Below, in pieces: positions 1-6,556 of a stretch of DNA of 10,072 bases. The translations under genes were made by a program, and so were the position numbers. Source of the stretch: CAYRVX01 sp964642165 (GTDB lineage Bacteria; Planctomycetota; Phycisphaerae; SM23-33). The notes beneath the pieces were generated by a model. The model searched no databases. It was not told the origin of the DNA and saw only the letters and a program-made list of their open reading frames with translations. Location: NCBI GenBank assembly GCA_964642165.1, contig CAZXOC010000272.1, positions 1-10,072 on the forward strand, given 5' to 3'. Numbering within the stretch: the stretch's first letter is position 1; the number at the start of each line of letters is the position of its first letter.

Positions 1-1037
1 CGGTAGCGATCCTCGAGCTTCACGCGGATCGCGTCCAGCTCGCGGAAGGCCTCGGGCATGGTCTCCTCGAGGGAGGGGTACTTCTCCTTGCGGTCCTTCT
101 CGCTGACGCCGTTGTTCCGGGCCCACTCGCGGCTGCCGCGGAGGGTGATCTCCTGCGGCGTGCGGATGCCGGCGACGACGTCCTCGCCCTGGGCGTTGAC
201 GAGGTACTCGCCGTAGAAGTACGCGCAGCTTCCGGTGGCCGGGTCGCGCGTGAACGCCACGCCCGTCGCGCAGTCGTCGCCCATATTCCCGAACACCATG
301 GTCTGGACGTTGACGGCCGTGCCCAGAAGCCCGCGGATGTCGTTGATCTGGCGGTACTTGATCGCGCGGGGGTTGTTCCACGAGCCGAACACCGCGTCGA
401 TGGAGGCCTGCAGCTGCTCGCGCGGGTCCTGCGGGAACGTCTTGCGGGCCTTCTTGTAGACCTTGCGATACTCGGCGACGACGGCCTTGAGCCCCTCCAC
501 GTCCAGGTCCGTGTCCAGCTTGGCGCGGCGGGCCTTCTTGACCTTGTCCAGGGCGTGCTCGAAGTCGTGGTGCTCCATGCCCAGCACGACGTCGCCGAAC
601 ATCTGCATGAAGCGCCGGTAGGCGTCCCAGACGAACCGCTCGCTGCCGCTCAGGTCGATCATCGCCTGGAGCGTCTCGTCGTTCAGCCCCAGGTTCAGCA
701 CCGTGTCCATCATGCCGGGCATGGACACCGCCGCCCCGGATCGGACCGAGACGAGCAGCGGGTTGGGCCCGCGGCCGAATGTCTTGCCCGTCAGCTTCTC
801 GAGCCTCCGGATGTGCTGCTCGACCTCCTCGGCGAGGCCCTTCGGCCACTTCGCGCCCCGCTTGCTGAACGCGTCGCAGGCCTCGGTGGTGATGGTGAAG
901 CCCGGGGGCACGGGGATGCCCAGGGAGCTCATCTCGGCGAGGTTGGCTCCCTTGCCGCCCAAGAGCTCCTTCATGGCGGCCTTGCCTTCCGCCTTGCCGC
1001 CGCCGAAGAAATACACGTACTTCTGCTTCTTGGCCAT
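1..1037 (-). CDS. ppdK: Pyruvate, phosphate dikinase, N-terminal part (runs off window edge)
   Basis: This enzyme interconverts pyruvate, ATP and phosphate with phosphoenolpyruvate, AMP and diphosphate in the cytoplasm, at the glycolysis/gluconeogenesis branch point. About 345 residues are visible, well under half of the usual length of roughly 870-930, so the phosphohistidine and PEP-binding domains lie outside the window. The visible part is the ATP-grasp nucleotide-binding domain. It shows GGKGANLAEM near residues 27-36, the SVRSGAAVSMPGMMDT segment with its conserved Arg, NMGDDCATGVAFTRDPATG, and YLVNAQGEDVVAGIRTP with the expected Glu. The ATG at 1037 is supported by a GGAG seven bases upstream and by the family-typical start MAKKQKYVYFFGGG. 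It has its own promoter at 1162-1190 and follows the SGNH-TPR gene in the same direction, but terminator-like hairpins separate them, so it is probably a separate transcription unit. No frameshift or missing residue is seen. Confidence 0.95.
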   Translation of the reverse strand, partial: MAKKQKYVYFFGGGKAEGKAAMKELLGGKGANLAEMSSLGIPVPPGFTITTEACDAFSKRGAKWPKGLAEEVEQHIRRLEKLTGKTFGRGPNPLLVSVRSGAAVSMPGMMDTVLNLGLNDETLQAMIDLSGSERFVWDAYRRFMQMFGDVVLGMEHHDFEHALDKVKKARRAKLDTDLDVEGLKAVVAEYRKVYKKARKTFPQDPREQLQASIDAVFGSWNNPRAIKYRQINDIRGLLGTAVNVQTMVFGNMGDDCATGVAFTRDPATGSCAYFYGEYLVNAQGEDVVAGIRTPQEITLRGSREWARNNGVSEKDRKEKYPSLEETMPEAFRELDAIRVKLEDRY

Positions 1038-1082
1038 CGAGTCACTCCATACGGTTTCAGATATCCTGGGGGTCTCGCCGCG

Positions 1083-1147
1083 GACCCGCCGGCGCCGGGC
1101 CGGGTCGCGATCGCCCACGCGCCCTACGGTCCGCCAGTCCCGGCGGA
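1083..1147 (-). other. Structured 5' leader of ppdK
   Basis: The promoter predicts a leader of about 117 nt. It contains a perfect 6-bp stem (TCCGCC/GGCGGA, loop GGGACT) at 1130-1147 and a second 6-bp stem (GACCCG/CGGGTC) at 1083-1106 enclosing the self-complementary CCGGCGCCGG. Neither matches a riboswitch class that I recognise, and GC-rich sequence readily yields such stems. A role in regulation is only a possibility. Confidence 0.35.
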
Positions 1148-1161
1148 AAACAGAGCAAGGC

Positions 1162-1190
1162 AGTGTAGGCACCGCCCCGCGACGTGTCAA
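1162..1190 (-). promoter_or_regulatory. Sigma-70-type promoter of ppdK
   Basis: On the minus strand a perfect -35 box TTGACA (1185-1190) is followed by a 17-bp spacer and a -10 box TACACT (1162-1167). The predicted start is near 1155, giving a leader of about 117 nt before the ppdK ATG. It lies in the gap between two genes and just downstream of the hairpins that end the SGNH-TPR gene, which fits an independent promoter. Confidence 0.75.
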
Positions 1191-1201
1191 TGCGTTTTGC
1201 C

Positions 1202-1263
1202 GGGCTGGGGGCCGTTGAGGCCCCTGCCCGGGCTCCCGCGCCGCCGCGGCGCTACCGCGGCGG
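1202..1263 (-). terminator. Hairpin terminator region after the SGNH-TPR gene
   Basis: Two hairpins lie at the 3' end of the SGNH-TPR gene. The first (1241-1263) has a perfect 9-bp stem CCGCCGCGG/CCGCGGCGG whose 5-nt loop contains the TAG stop. The second (1202-1229) has a 6-bp GGGGCC/GGCCCC core extended by GGGC/GCCC across a small internal loop. No U-tract follows either, so this is an atypical intrinsic terminator or a 3'-end stabilising structure. Confidence 0.45.
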
Positions 1264-3588
1264 GCCCTTGCGCCAGAGCCGGATGTGCTGCTCGATGACC
1301 CGGGACAAGGGCGCGTTGCCGGCTGCCTTCGCCTGCGCCAGGGCCTTCTCGGCGGCTTGGATCGCCACGGCGAGGCGCCCCTGCCGCGCCAGGGCCACCG
1401 AGAGCTGGAACTGGGCCCGCACGTCCGGCCCCCGCCGCAGGATCGCGTTGAGCTCCTCGATCGCCCGGGCGTAGTCCCGCTTGCGCAGGTAGATCCCGGC
1501 CAGGCCGAACCGCGACGCGACGTTGTCGGGCGCGATCCGCAGCGCCTCGCGGAACTGGCGGGCCGCCTCGTCGTTCCGCCCCTCCTTGGCGAGCGCCGCC
1601 GCCAGGTCGTTCCGCCCCGCCCAGTTGGCGGGATCGCCCGCCAGGCAGCGCCGGAGGGCCTCGACCGCCTCGCCCGTCCGGCCCCGGCGGAAGAGCGCCA
1701 CGCCCAGCGTGTTGAGGACCTCGGGGTGGTCCGGGCGGATCTCGAGGACCTCCTCGAGCAGGGCGATCGCCTCCTCGAACTCCGCCTGCCTCACCAGCAC
1801 CAGGGCGAGGTTGGCCTGGGCGGACGTGCTCTGGGGGACGCGCTGGAGCACAAGCCGCCAGTGCTCCTCCGCGGCCACGGGGTCGCGGTAGTCGCTGCAC
1901 GTCCGGGCGTAGTTGTCGCGCAGCAGCAGGTCGTCGGGGGCCCTTTCCAGGGCCTTGCGCTTCTGCTCGATCATGCGGCGGATGTCGGCCTCGGAGAACT
2001 GCCGGGAGGCCCGGTCGAGCTCCTGCCGGAGGCGGCGGAGGCGCTCGGCGTGGCCCAACTGGCCGGTGAAGGGCGCCCGGCCCATCATCCGCTCCATCGA
2101 CCGGCCGCTCCTGTAGCGGTCCAGCGGCGTGTAGCCGCACAACTCGGCGCAGCGCCGGGAGTCGGGCGGCTCGCCCGCCGGGGCGCCGCCGCCGGGGGCC
2201 GGCAGCAAGGCCGCGACCTTCCGGAAGACCGCCGCCGCCAGGAGGCAGTTGCCCTCGAAGCGCAGGTGGACGTGCTCGTAGAACGCCTCGTCGCCGGGGA
2301 TGCCCAGCAGGGCCTGGGGGTTGCGGGCGAAGGCGGCCTCGGCGTCCACGAGGTGCACGCCCCGGCCGGCGTCGGCGGCGGCGACCTGGCGGATGGTCTC
2401 GTTGATCTTCGTGTCGGCGCGGAAGCGCAGCGCGTCCATGTCGCGAGCGAGGACGAGGTGCCTGCGGGCCTCCTCCGTCCGCCCCAGCGCCACGCAGCAG
2501 CGCCCCGCGCGGAAGTGCAGCTCCGCGAAGCGGCCGTCGATCTCGGCCGCCCGGCGGTACCGGGCGAGGGCCTCGGCGTACGTGCCGGGCGCCTCCAGGG
2601 AGACGCCCGCGTCGTAGAGCGCCTGGAACTTCGAGGCGTCCGTTTCGGGCAGGTCGGCCCGGTGGACCGACGCGAACGGCGGGCAGTCGCGGAGGTTCGT
2701 GGCGACGGTGCAGAGGACCGTCCAGGCCCCCGCTTCGCGGGACGTCCGGCAGATGTCCCCCAGGTTCGCCCGGAAGTGGTCGTAGACCCGCCCAAGCCGC
2801 GGGTCGTCGGCCCCCACGCGATGCCCGGCGAACATCTCCATGCCGCGCCACTTGCCGGCCGCCTCGCCCGGGGCGAACCAGCCCGCGATCCCCGCGACAA
2901 GCTGCCCCGTCCGGAAGCCCCTGACGAAGATGCTGGCGCGGATGGCGTCGCGGCTGGGCGTGTAGCCCGCGAACACCGTGCCGGGGCCGTACGGCCCGAC
3001 CACCTCGTTGTTGCCCATGTACACGACGAACAGGTCCGGCTCGTGGGCGGCGCAGTCGGCGGCGATGACACGGGCGACGTGGGAATTGACGGCCGTCATC
3101 GCCGCGTTGACGACCTCGAAGCGGACCCCGGGGTAGCGCTGGCGCAGCATGACCTGGAGGATCCGCGCGAAGCCGAAGGCGGGGTCGGGCGTGCCGGCGG
3201 CGGCCGAGCCGCCCAGCACGAAAATGCGGAACGTCCCGGCGTCCTTACGCGCCGGCAGCGAGAACAGGACCGGCGCGCGGGACAGTGCCCGGGGAAAAAA
3301 CCGCCAGCCGAAGCGCTCATTGCCGCTGTAGGTCCCGTCGCGGGGGTGGCTGACGAGGAACCCGGCCGGGTGGCCGTAGCCGAACAGCCGCAGCCCCAAC
3401 TCCAGCGCCGCCAGGAGCGCCGCCGGCACCAGCGTCGCCGCCAGCAGCCGGAACAGCCACTTGCGCGCCGTACTCGGGGCGGGGCGCGGCGCGTCTCTCG
3501 GCGGGCTCCCGCGGGAGGTGCCGCTGCCGCGCCGGGCCTTCGCCCGACCGGGCGGATGGGTCTTCGCGTTGTCTGGCCGCCTGCTCAC
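1252..3588 (-). CDS. Membrane-anchored SGNH-hydrolase-fold protein with C-terminal TPR repeats
   Basis: With a GTG start at 3588 the product is 778 residues. A basic, Arg/Pro-rich N-terminus precedes one hydrophobic helix at about 44-67, predicting an N-in anchor with the rest outside the cytoplasm. Residues ~120-450 look like an SGNH/GDSL hydrolase: block I GGSAA with Ser128, the NSHV segment, block III MGNNE at 191-195, and block V YEHVHL with His441. Block V has Glu438 where Asp is usual. One TPR-like pair lies at ~333-385 and an array of about six TPRs at ~545-755. Such proteins are common in Planctomycetota; acyl-ester or glycan O-acetyl hydrolysis is the family activity, but the substrate is unknown. 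The start is uncertain: GTG at 3633 or 3612 is also in frame. I prefer 3588 because the codons just before it have lower third-position GC; no start has a strong Shine-Dalgarno. Confidence 0.85.
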   Translation of the reverse strand: MSRRPDNAKTHPPGRAKARRGSGTSRGSPPRDAPRPAPSTARKWLFRLLAATLVPAALLAALELGLRLFGYGHPAGFLVSHPRDGTYSGNERFGWRFFPRALSRAPVLFSLPARKDAGTFRIFVLGGSAAAGTPDPAFGFARILQVMLRQRYPGVRFEVVNAAMTAVNSHVARVIAADCAAHEPDLFVVYMGNNEVVGPYGPGTVFAGYTPSRDAIRASIFVRGFRTGQLVAGIAGWFAPGEAAGKWRGMEMFAGHRVGADDPRLGRVYDHFRANLGDICRTSREAGAWTVLCTVATNLRDCPPFASVHRADLPETDASKFQALYDAGVSLEAPGTYAEALARYRRAAEIDGRFAELHFRAGRCCVALGRTEEARRHLVLARDMDALRFRADTKINETIRQVAAADAGRGVHLVDAEAAFARNPQALLGIPGDEAFYEHVHLRFEGNCLLAAAVFRKVAALLPAPGGGAPAGEPPDSRRCAELCGYTPLDRYRSGRSMERMMGRAPFTGQLGHAERLRRLRQELDRASRQFSEADIRRMIEQKRKALERAPDDLLLRDNYARTCSDYRDPVAAEEHWRLVLQRVPQSTSAQANLALVLVRQAEFEEAIALLEEVLEIRPDHPEVLNTLGVALFRRGRTGEAVEALRRCLAGDPANWAGRNDLAAALAKEGRNDEAARQFREALRIAPDNVASRFGLAGIYLRKRDYARAIEELNAILRRGPDVRAQFQLSVALARQGRLAVAIQAAEKALAQAKAAGNAPLSRVIEQHIRLWRKGPPR

Positions 3589-3651
3589 CTGACTTGTGCA
3601 TCGGCCGGACACCGCCCCGCCCGTGAGCGGCACCCCGCGCCGGGAATGAAA

Positions 3652-3682
3652 GCGGGCGGCCGTCTCGCTGACGGCCGCCCGC
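3652..3682 (-). terminator. Hairpin terminator after PEP-CTERM gene A
   Basis: A perfect 13-bp stem (GCGGGCGGCCGTC/GACGGCCGCCCGC) with a 5-nt loop lies 30 bp beyond the stop of PEP-CTERM gene A. On the minus strand it is followed by TTTCATT, a weak U-tract. The hairpin and the adjoining 3' UTR (3652-3712) recur after gene B (6496-6556) with 6 mismatches in 61 bp. No separate promoter for the downstream SGNH-TPR gene is evident, so some read-through is possible. Confidence 0.7.
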
Positions 3683-3712
3683 CGAGGGCACCACTCTATG
3701 TGTGCGTTGCGC

Positions 3713-5803
3713 TTACTTCCGACGTCGCCGGAGCAGCACGCCCAGCCCGCCGGCGCCGAGCAGCATCAGCGTGACCGGCTCGGGAACGAGCGGCAGGCCC
3801 GGCGCCGTGTCGGGGATCGCCGGGATCACCGTCGTGTCGCCCAGCAGGAAGATGTCGCTGCCGCCCATGCTGCCCCACAGGCCGATGTAGGCGCCGCCGC
3901 CGCCTTCCTGCCAGAAGAACTCGATGTTGTAGTCGCCGGGCGCCAAGTGGACCGTGCCGCTGGCATCCTGGCCCCAGCTCTCCCAGCGGAAGCCGCTGCC
4001 ATCATCGAGCTTGATGACCGGGGCGCGGCCCGGCTCGTTGACCGTCCATTTGTCCGGGTCGCCGTCGGCAAGCTCCGTGATGCGGAACTCCGAGCCGTCG
4101 TCACCAAAGGTGGTGAAGGTGTAGTCGTTCTCCTCGGTGACCACCAGGACGCCGCGGGCGCCGAATGCGAAGTTGTTCTGCGCGACGCCGTCGTCGGCAC
4201 CGGGGAAGATCTCCTTCGGGAAGCCCTTGCCGCCGCCGCCGCCGCCGGCGTCGTCCTCATAGTTGATCACGTCGGCGATGGCCGTGTTGGCGTCCGCCGC
4301 GCTGGTCGGATCGTCCCAGTAGGCCTCGACATTCGCCTTCGCCTCGTCCAAGCTGCCGGCCGGCGGATCGTAGATGCAGACGACCTCCCAGCCGTCCTTG
4401 ACGGCCGGCGGCTGGACGGCCGGCGCGCCGGGGATCATGTCGCCGCCGACCAGGTTCCAGAGGCCGGCCTTCATGTCCACGGACGTGTGGGCGCCCTTGG
4501 CCGCGAAGAACTCCGCGGTCGCGCCGCCGCTGCCCTCGTGGTAGGTCAGCCAGAAGGGATGCTTGCCGGCGGGCAGGTTGATCACGCCGAGGGAGTCGCT
4601 CGAGCCGCGCCCGCCCCAGACCTGCATGCCCAGCCCATTGTCCGTGATGTAGGGGCTGGCGTTCGTGTAGCCCGTGAAGACCTGGCCGGGGAAGAACAGG
4701 GTGAAGCCGTCGTCGCTGTTGACGCCGAAGGTGTACTCCCCGCCCTCGGCGATGCCGATCTCGCCCTGCACGACGACGGAGACGTTGTCGGCCGATCCCG
4801 CGGTCGCGTGCCCGGCGGTCACGACGCCGTAGGGGCTCTGCTGGCCGGTAAAGTGCCCCTGGCCACTGCTGTCGTGGATGTTGAACACCGGCGCGGTGTA
4901 GTCCACGATCGTCCCGTCCCCGGCGGACAGCGCGGCCTGGCAGGCGCCCTGGTCGCCGATACCGCCCTTGTCGAGGACCTCCCGGACCGAGACGTACCCC
5001 ATGCCGCCGGGCGCAAGCGCCGGCGGCACCCAGGCCTCGGCAAGCACCGGCGCGACCGGATCGACGAAGGTGGGGTCGGTGAAGTCCACGGTCAGCGTGT
5101 GGCCCGCCGCGTTGCGGTGGGCGGTGACGGCCAGGCCCGCGTAGGGCTCATCCACGAGGTTGGACAGGACCTGGCCGTTGACCCGCTCCCAGCCCACGCC
5201 CTGGCCGAAGTCCACGAAGCCCTCGACCAGCGTGACGGCATCGTAGAGGTTGTATCGCTGGAGGGCCAGCTTCTGCGGCGGGGCCGTCGCCGCCCCCTTG
5301 TACTGGGTGTTGCCCATCCAGTTGTTGTCGTCGTTCGGCCGCCACTGGAAGGAGGACTCGTTGCGGTCGCTGCGCAGGGCCGCCATGAGGGCGTTGACCT
5401 GCCGCTCGTCGCCAAGTGTCCCGACGTCGACGCTGTTGCGGACGAACAGGCCCGCCTTGACCCAGCCGTCGTAATCGCCGAAAGCCTCCGGCGGGATGGG
5501 GAGCTCGGAGACGCTCGTCTCCAGGCGCCAGTTGCCGGAGGGCATCTGCTTGTAGGCGACGTGGGCTCGCTCGCCCCAGTCCCACCAGTCGCTCCCGCCG
5601 CCGACGACGGTGTGGACGTTGCCGACCACCGAGTAGCTGCCCAACTCGATGGGGTCCGGGCTATTGCCGTCCCCCCTCAGGTCCAACGGGTCGCCGATGG
5701 CCGTGTCACCGTCGGCGACGAAGGCTACCTGCCCCATGGCCGGAGCGGCGGCCAGGAACAGCGCTATGCCCAATGCGAGGAACACCTTGCCTTTTGGTTC
5801 CAT
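3713..5803 (-). CDS. PEP-CTERM exoprotein A with two PA14 domains
   Basis: A secreted protein of 696 residues. The signal peptide covers about residues 1-24 (MEPKGKVFLALGI then an Ala-rich core ending AMGQ). Residues ~28-245 look like a beta-sandwich in the concanavalin A-like/DUF1349 style (YDGWVKAGLFVRNS near 111-124); this assignment is tentative. PA14 domains lie at ~305-435 (YTFGVNSDDGF) and ~530-645 (YTFTTFGDDGS). Six glycines (520-525) precede the second. The C-terminus is a PEP-CTERM signal: VPEP at 673-676, a hydrophobic helix, then RRRRK, the cue for exosortase cleavage and surface delivery. PA14 modules often contact glycans; the ligand is unknown. The ATG at 5803 is chosen because AAGGAG lies eight bases upstream and the signal peptide begins there; an in-frame GTG at 5836 would place that motif inside the gene. 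Its promoter is at 5926-5954. No exosortase is in the window. Confidence 0.87.
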   Translation of the reverse strand: MEPKGKVFLALGIALFLAAAPAMGQVAFVADGDTAIGDPLDLRGDGNSPDPIELGSYSVVGNVHTVVGGGSDWWDWGERAHVAYKQMPSGNWRLETSVSELPIPPEAFGDYDGWVKAGLFVRNSVDVGTLGDERQVNALMAALRSDRNESSFQWRPNDDNNWMGNTQYKGAATAPPQKLALQRYNLYDAVTLVEGFVDFGQGVGWERVNGQVLSNLVDEPYAGLAVTAHRNAAGHTLTVDFTDPTFVDPVAPVLAEAWVPPALAPGGMGYVSVREVLDKGGIGDQGACQAALSAGDGTIVDYTAPVFNIHDSSGQGHFTGQQSPYGVVTAGHATAGSADNVSVVVQGEIGIAEGGEYTFGVNSDDGFTLFFPGQVFTGYTNASPYITDNGLGMQVWGGRGSSDSLGVINLPAGKHPFWLTYHEGSGGATAEFFAAKGAHTSVDMKAGLWNLVGGDMIPGAPAVQPPAVKDGWEVVCIYDPPAGSLDEAKANVEAYWDDPTSAADANTAIADVINYEDDAGGGGGGKGFPKEIFPGADDGVAQNNFAFGARGVLVVTEENDYTFTTFGDDGSEFRITELADGDPDKWTVNEPGRAPVIKLDDGSGFRWESWGQDASGTVHLAPGDYNIEFFWQEGGGGAYIGLWGSMGGSDIFLLGDTTVIPAIPDTAPGLPLVPEPVTLMLLGAGGLGVLLRRRRK

Positions 5804-5807
5804 TTGG

Positions 5808-5823
5808 AACTCTCCTTCGAGTT
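5808..5823 (-). promoter_or_regulatory. Ribosome-binding-site hairpin of PEP-CTERM gene A
   Basis: AACTC-GAAGGA-GAGTT forms a perfect 5-bp stem with a 6-nt loop. The Shine-Dalgarno AAGGAG (5812-5817) is in the loop and the last G enters the stem. The identical element occurs before gene B. The stem is short and may simply melt, but its position could allow translational control. Confidence 0.5.
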
Positions 5824-5883
5824 GCTGCGAGGTCACGTTCGCCGGACACGAATGGGGACGAACCGGCCTCTAGACTTGCCTAT

Positions 5884-5900
5884 TTCCTCACTGTGACGAA
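5884..5900 (-). promoter_or_regulatory. 17-bp dyad in the leader of PEP-CTERM gene A
   Basis: TTCGTCACAGTGAGGAA is an inverted repeat around a central A, with 7 of 8 base pairs symmetric. It lies about 20-35 bases downstream of the predicted start and is identical before gene B at 8548-8564. The spacing does not suit an RNA hairpin (the loop would be one base), so a DNA-binding site is the better reading. No regulator is identified. Confidence 0.35.
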
Positions 5901-5925
5901 TCTGTCGTTCCTTCTCCTGAACGGC

Positions 5926-5954
5926 ACTATACCCCACCGGGGCGATTTCGTCAA
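5926..5954 (-). promoter_or_regulatory. Sigma-70-type promoter of PEP-CTERM gene A
   Basis: On the minus strand TTGACG (5949-5954), a 17-bp spacer and TATAGT (5926-5931) form a near-consensus promoter 19 bp after the stop of the truncated propeller ORF. The predicted start near 5918 leaves a leader of about 115 nt. A 5-bp inverted repeat CGTTC/GAACG (5906-5923) overlaps the start point. Both boxes are unchanged in the copy before gene B. Confidence 0.78.
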
Positions 5955-5973
5955 TCCCTTTTTTGGCGATTTC

Positions 5974-6489
5974 TTAGCGCGCCGCTGCGCGTTGGCCCCC
6001 GCCCACCGAGAAGACGACCATCGACCCGTCGCGGTCCTTGCAGACGACCAGGCCGCCGGAAAGGCAAACGTGGGGGTAGCACGTGCCCCGGACGATGCCC
6101 TTGACGCTCGCGAGCTGGCGGTACGAGTTGCCCAGCGCCTCGACGAGCACGAGCTGCCCCCGCCCGAAGACGAGGACCTTCTCGTCCCCGGTCACCAGGC
6201 ACGAGCCGTGCCCGAAGCTCCCCCCCCGCCAGACGGTCCGCCCCGTCGCCAGCTCCAGGCACGCCAGCGGCCCGTTGACCAGGTAGACACGCCCCTTGTG
6301 GATCACCGGGCTGCCGACCTTGGCGTGCTGGCGCGTGGTCCACGTCTGGCGCGCCCGGGCGGGGGAGACCTCGATGAGGGCGGTGCGGCTGACGTTGTAG
6401 TCGCTGGTCAGCACGACGCGGCTGCCGTGGACGGCGGGGGTGGGGATGTTGTTGGCGAAGTCGGTCTGCCAGCGGCAGGTGGCGCGCAT
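5974..6489 (-). pseudogene. Truncated copy of the PQQ-like beta-propeller gene (3' fragment)
   Basis: The open frame of 171 codons matches residues 272-440 of the full-length propeller gene at 8638-9960, with only four amino-acid differences and the same stop. Its first two codons (Met-Arg) are junction sequence, not propeller sequence. The fragment lacks the signal peptide and the first four or so blades, so a folded exported propeller is not expected. The ATG lies six bases after the terminator hairpin at 6495-6527 and has no Shine-Dalgarno, which argues against translation. The frame is intact, and of 14 base differences from the full gene 9 are synonymous, so it has not visibly decayed. 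It is best read as a duplication or recombination remnant that also carries the promoter region of gene A. A translated short protein cannot be excluded. Confidence 0.85.
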
Positions 6490-6494
6490 GCAAA

Positions 6495-6527
6495 GGCGGG
6501 CGGCCGTCTCGGTGACAGCCGCCCGCC
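6495..6527 (-). terminator. Hairpin terminator after PEP-CTERM gene B
   Basis: A 14-bp stem with a 5-nt loop lies 29 bp beyond the gene B stop. It corresponds to the hairpin after gene A. The one non-Watson-Crick position (6505 with 6517) is a G-U pair in the minus-strand transcript but a C-A mismatch on the plus strand, which supports a function in the minus-strand RNA. TTTGCATG follows, a weak U-tract. Confidence 0.7.
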
Positions 6528-6556
6528 GAGGGGACCAATCTATGTCTGCGTTGCGA

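Larger units (their letters stand above)
5796..6484. repeat. 689-bp direct repeat, copy 1
   Basis: This stretch matches 8460-9148 without gaps at a constant offset of 2664. Hand comparison finds 22 mismatches (about 97% identity), all between 5826 and 6129; 6130-6484 is identical to its partner. It begins inside codon 3 of PEP-CTERM gene A and ends inside the truncated propeller copy, so it carries the complete promoter and leader plus 169 codons of the propeller 3' end. Confidence 0.93.

Noticed and set aside
1187..2851. 554-codon minus-strand frame inside the SGNH-TPR gene
   Set aside because: Its translation is low-complexity Arg/Gly/Pro-rich sequence. The overlapping frame encodes SGNH motifs and TPRs.
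5804..5836. GTG starts 33 bases upstream of the chosen ATG in both PEP-CTERM genes (5836 and 8500)
   Set aside because: They would put a good Shine-Dalgarno inside the gene and add a polar stretch before the signal peptide.
3698..5896. Long plus-strand open frame (732 codons) opposite PEP-CTERM gene A, and similar plus-strand frames at 1285-3774, 6440-8560 and 8437-10026
   Set aside because: They are antisense shadows caused by high GC. Their translations are rich in Arg, Ala, Val and Gly without recognisable domains, while the minus strand encodes clear families.
5804..5920. A known riboswitch (such as cyclic di-GMP type) in the PEP-CTERM leader
   Set aside because: I see no match to conserved core sequences of the classes that I know.
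5906..5923. CGTTC/GAACG stem with an AGGAG-containing loop, as a second RNA hairpin in the leader
   Set aside because: The predicted transcript start (near 5918) falls after its 5' arm, so it would not fold in the RNA. At most it is a DNA inverted repeat at the start site.
6181..6250. Run of eight C as a possible phase-variation tract in the propeller copies
   Set aside because: The run has the same length in both copies, keeps the frame, and is a single short run in GC-rich coding sequence.
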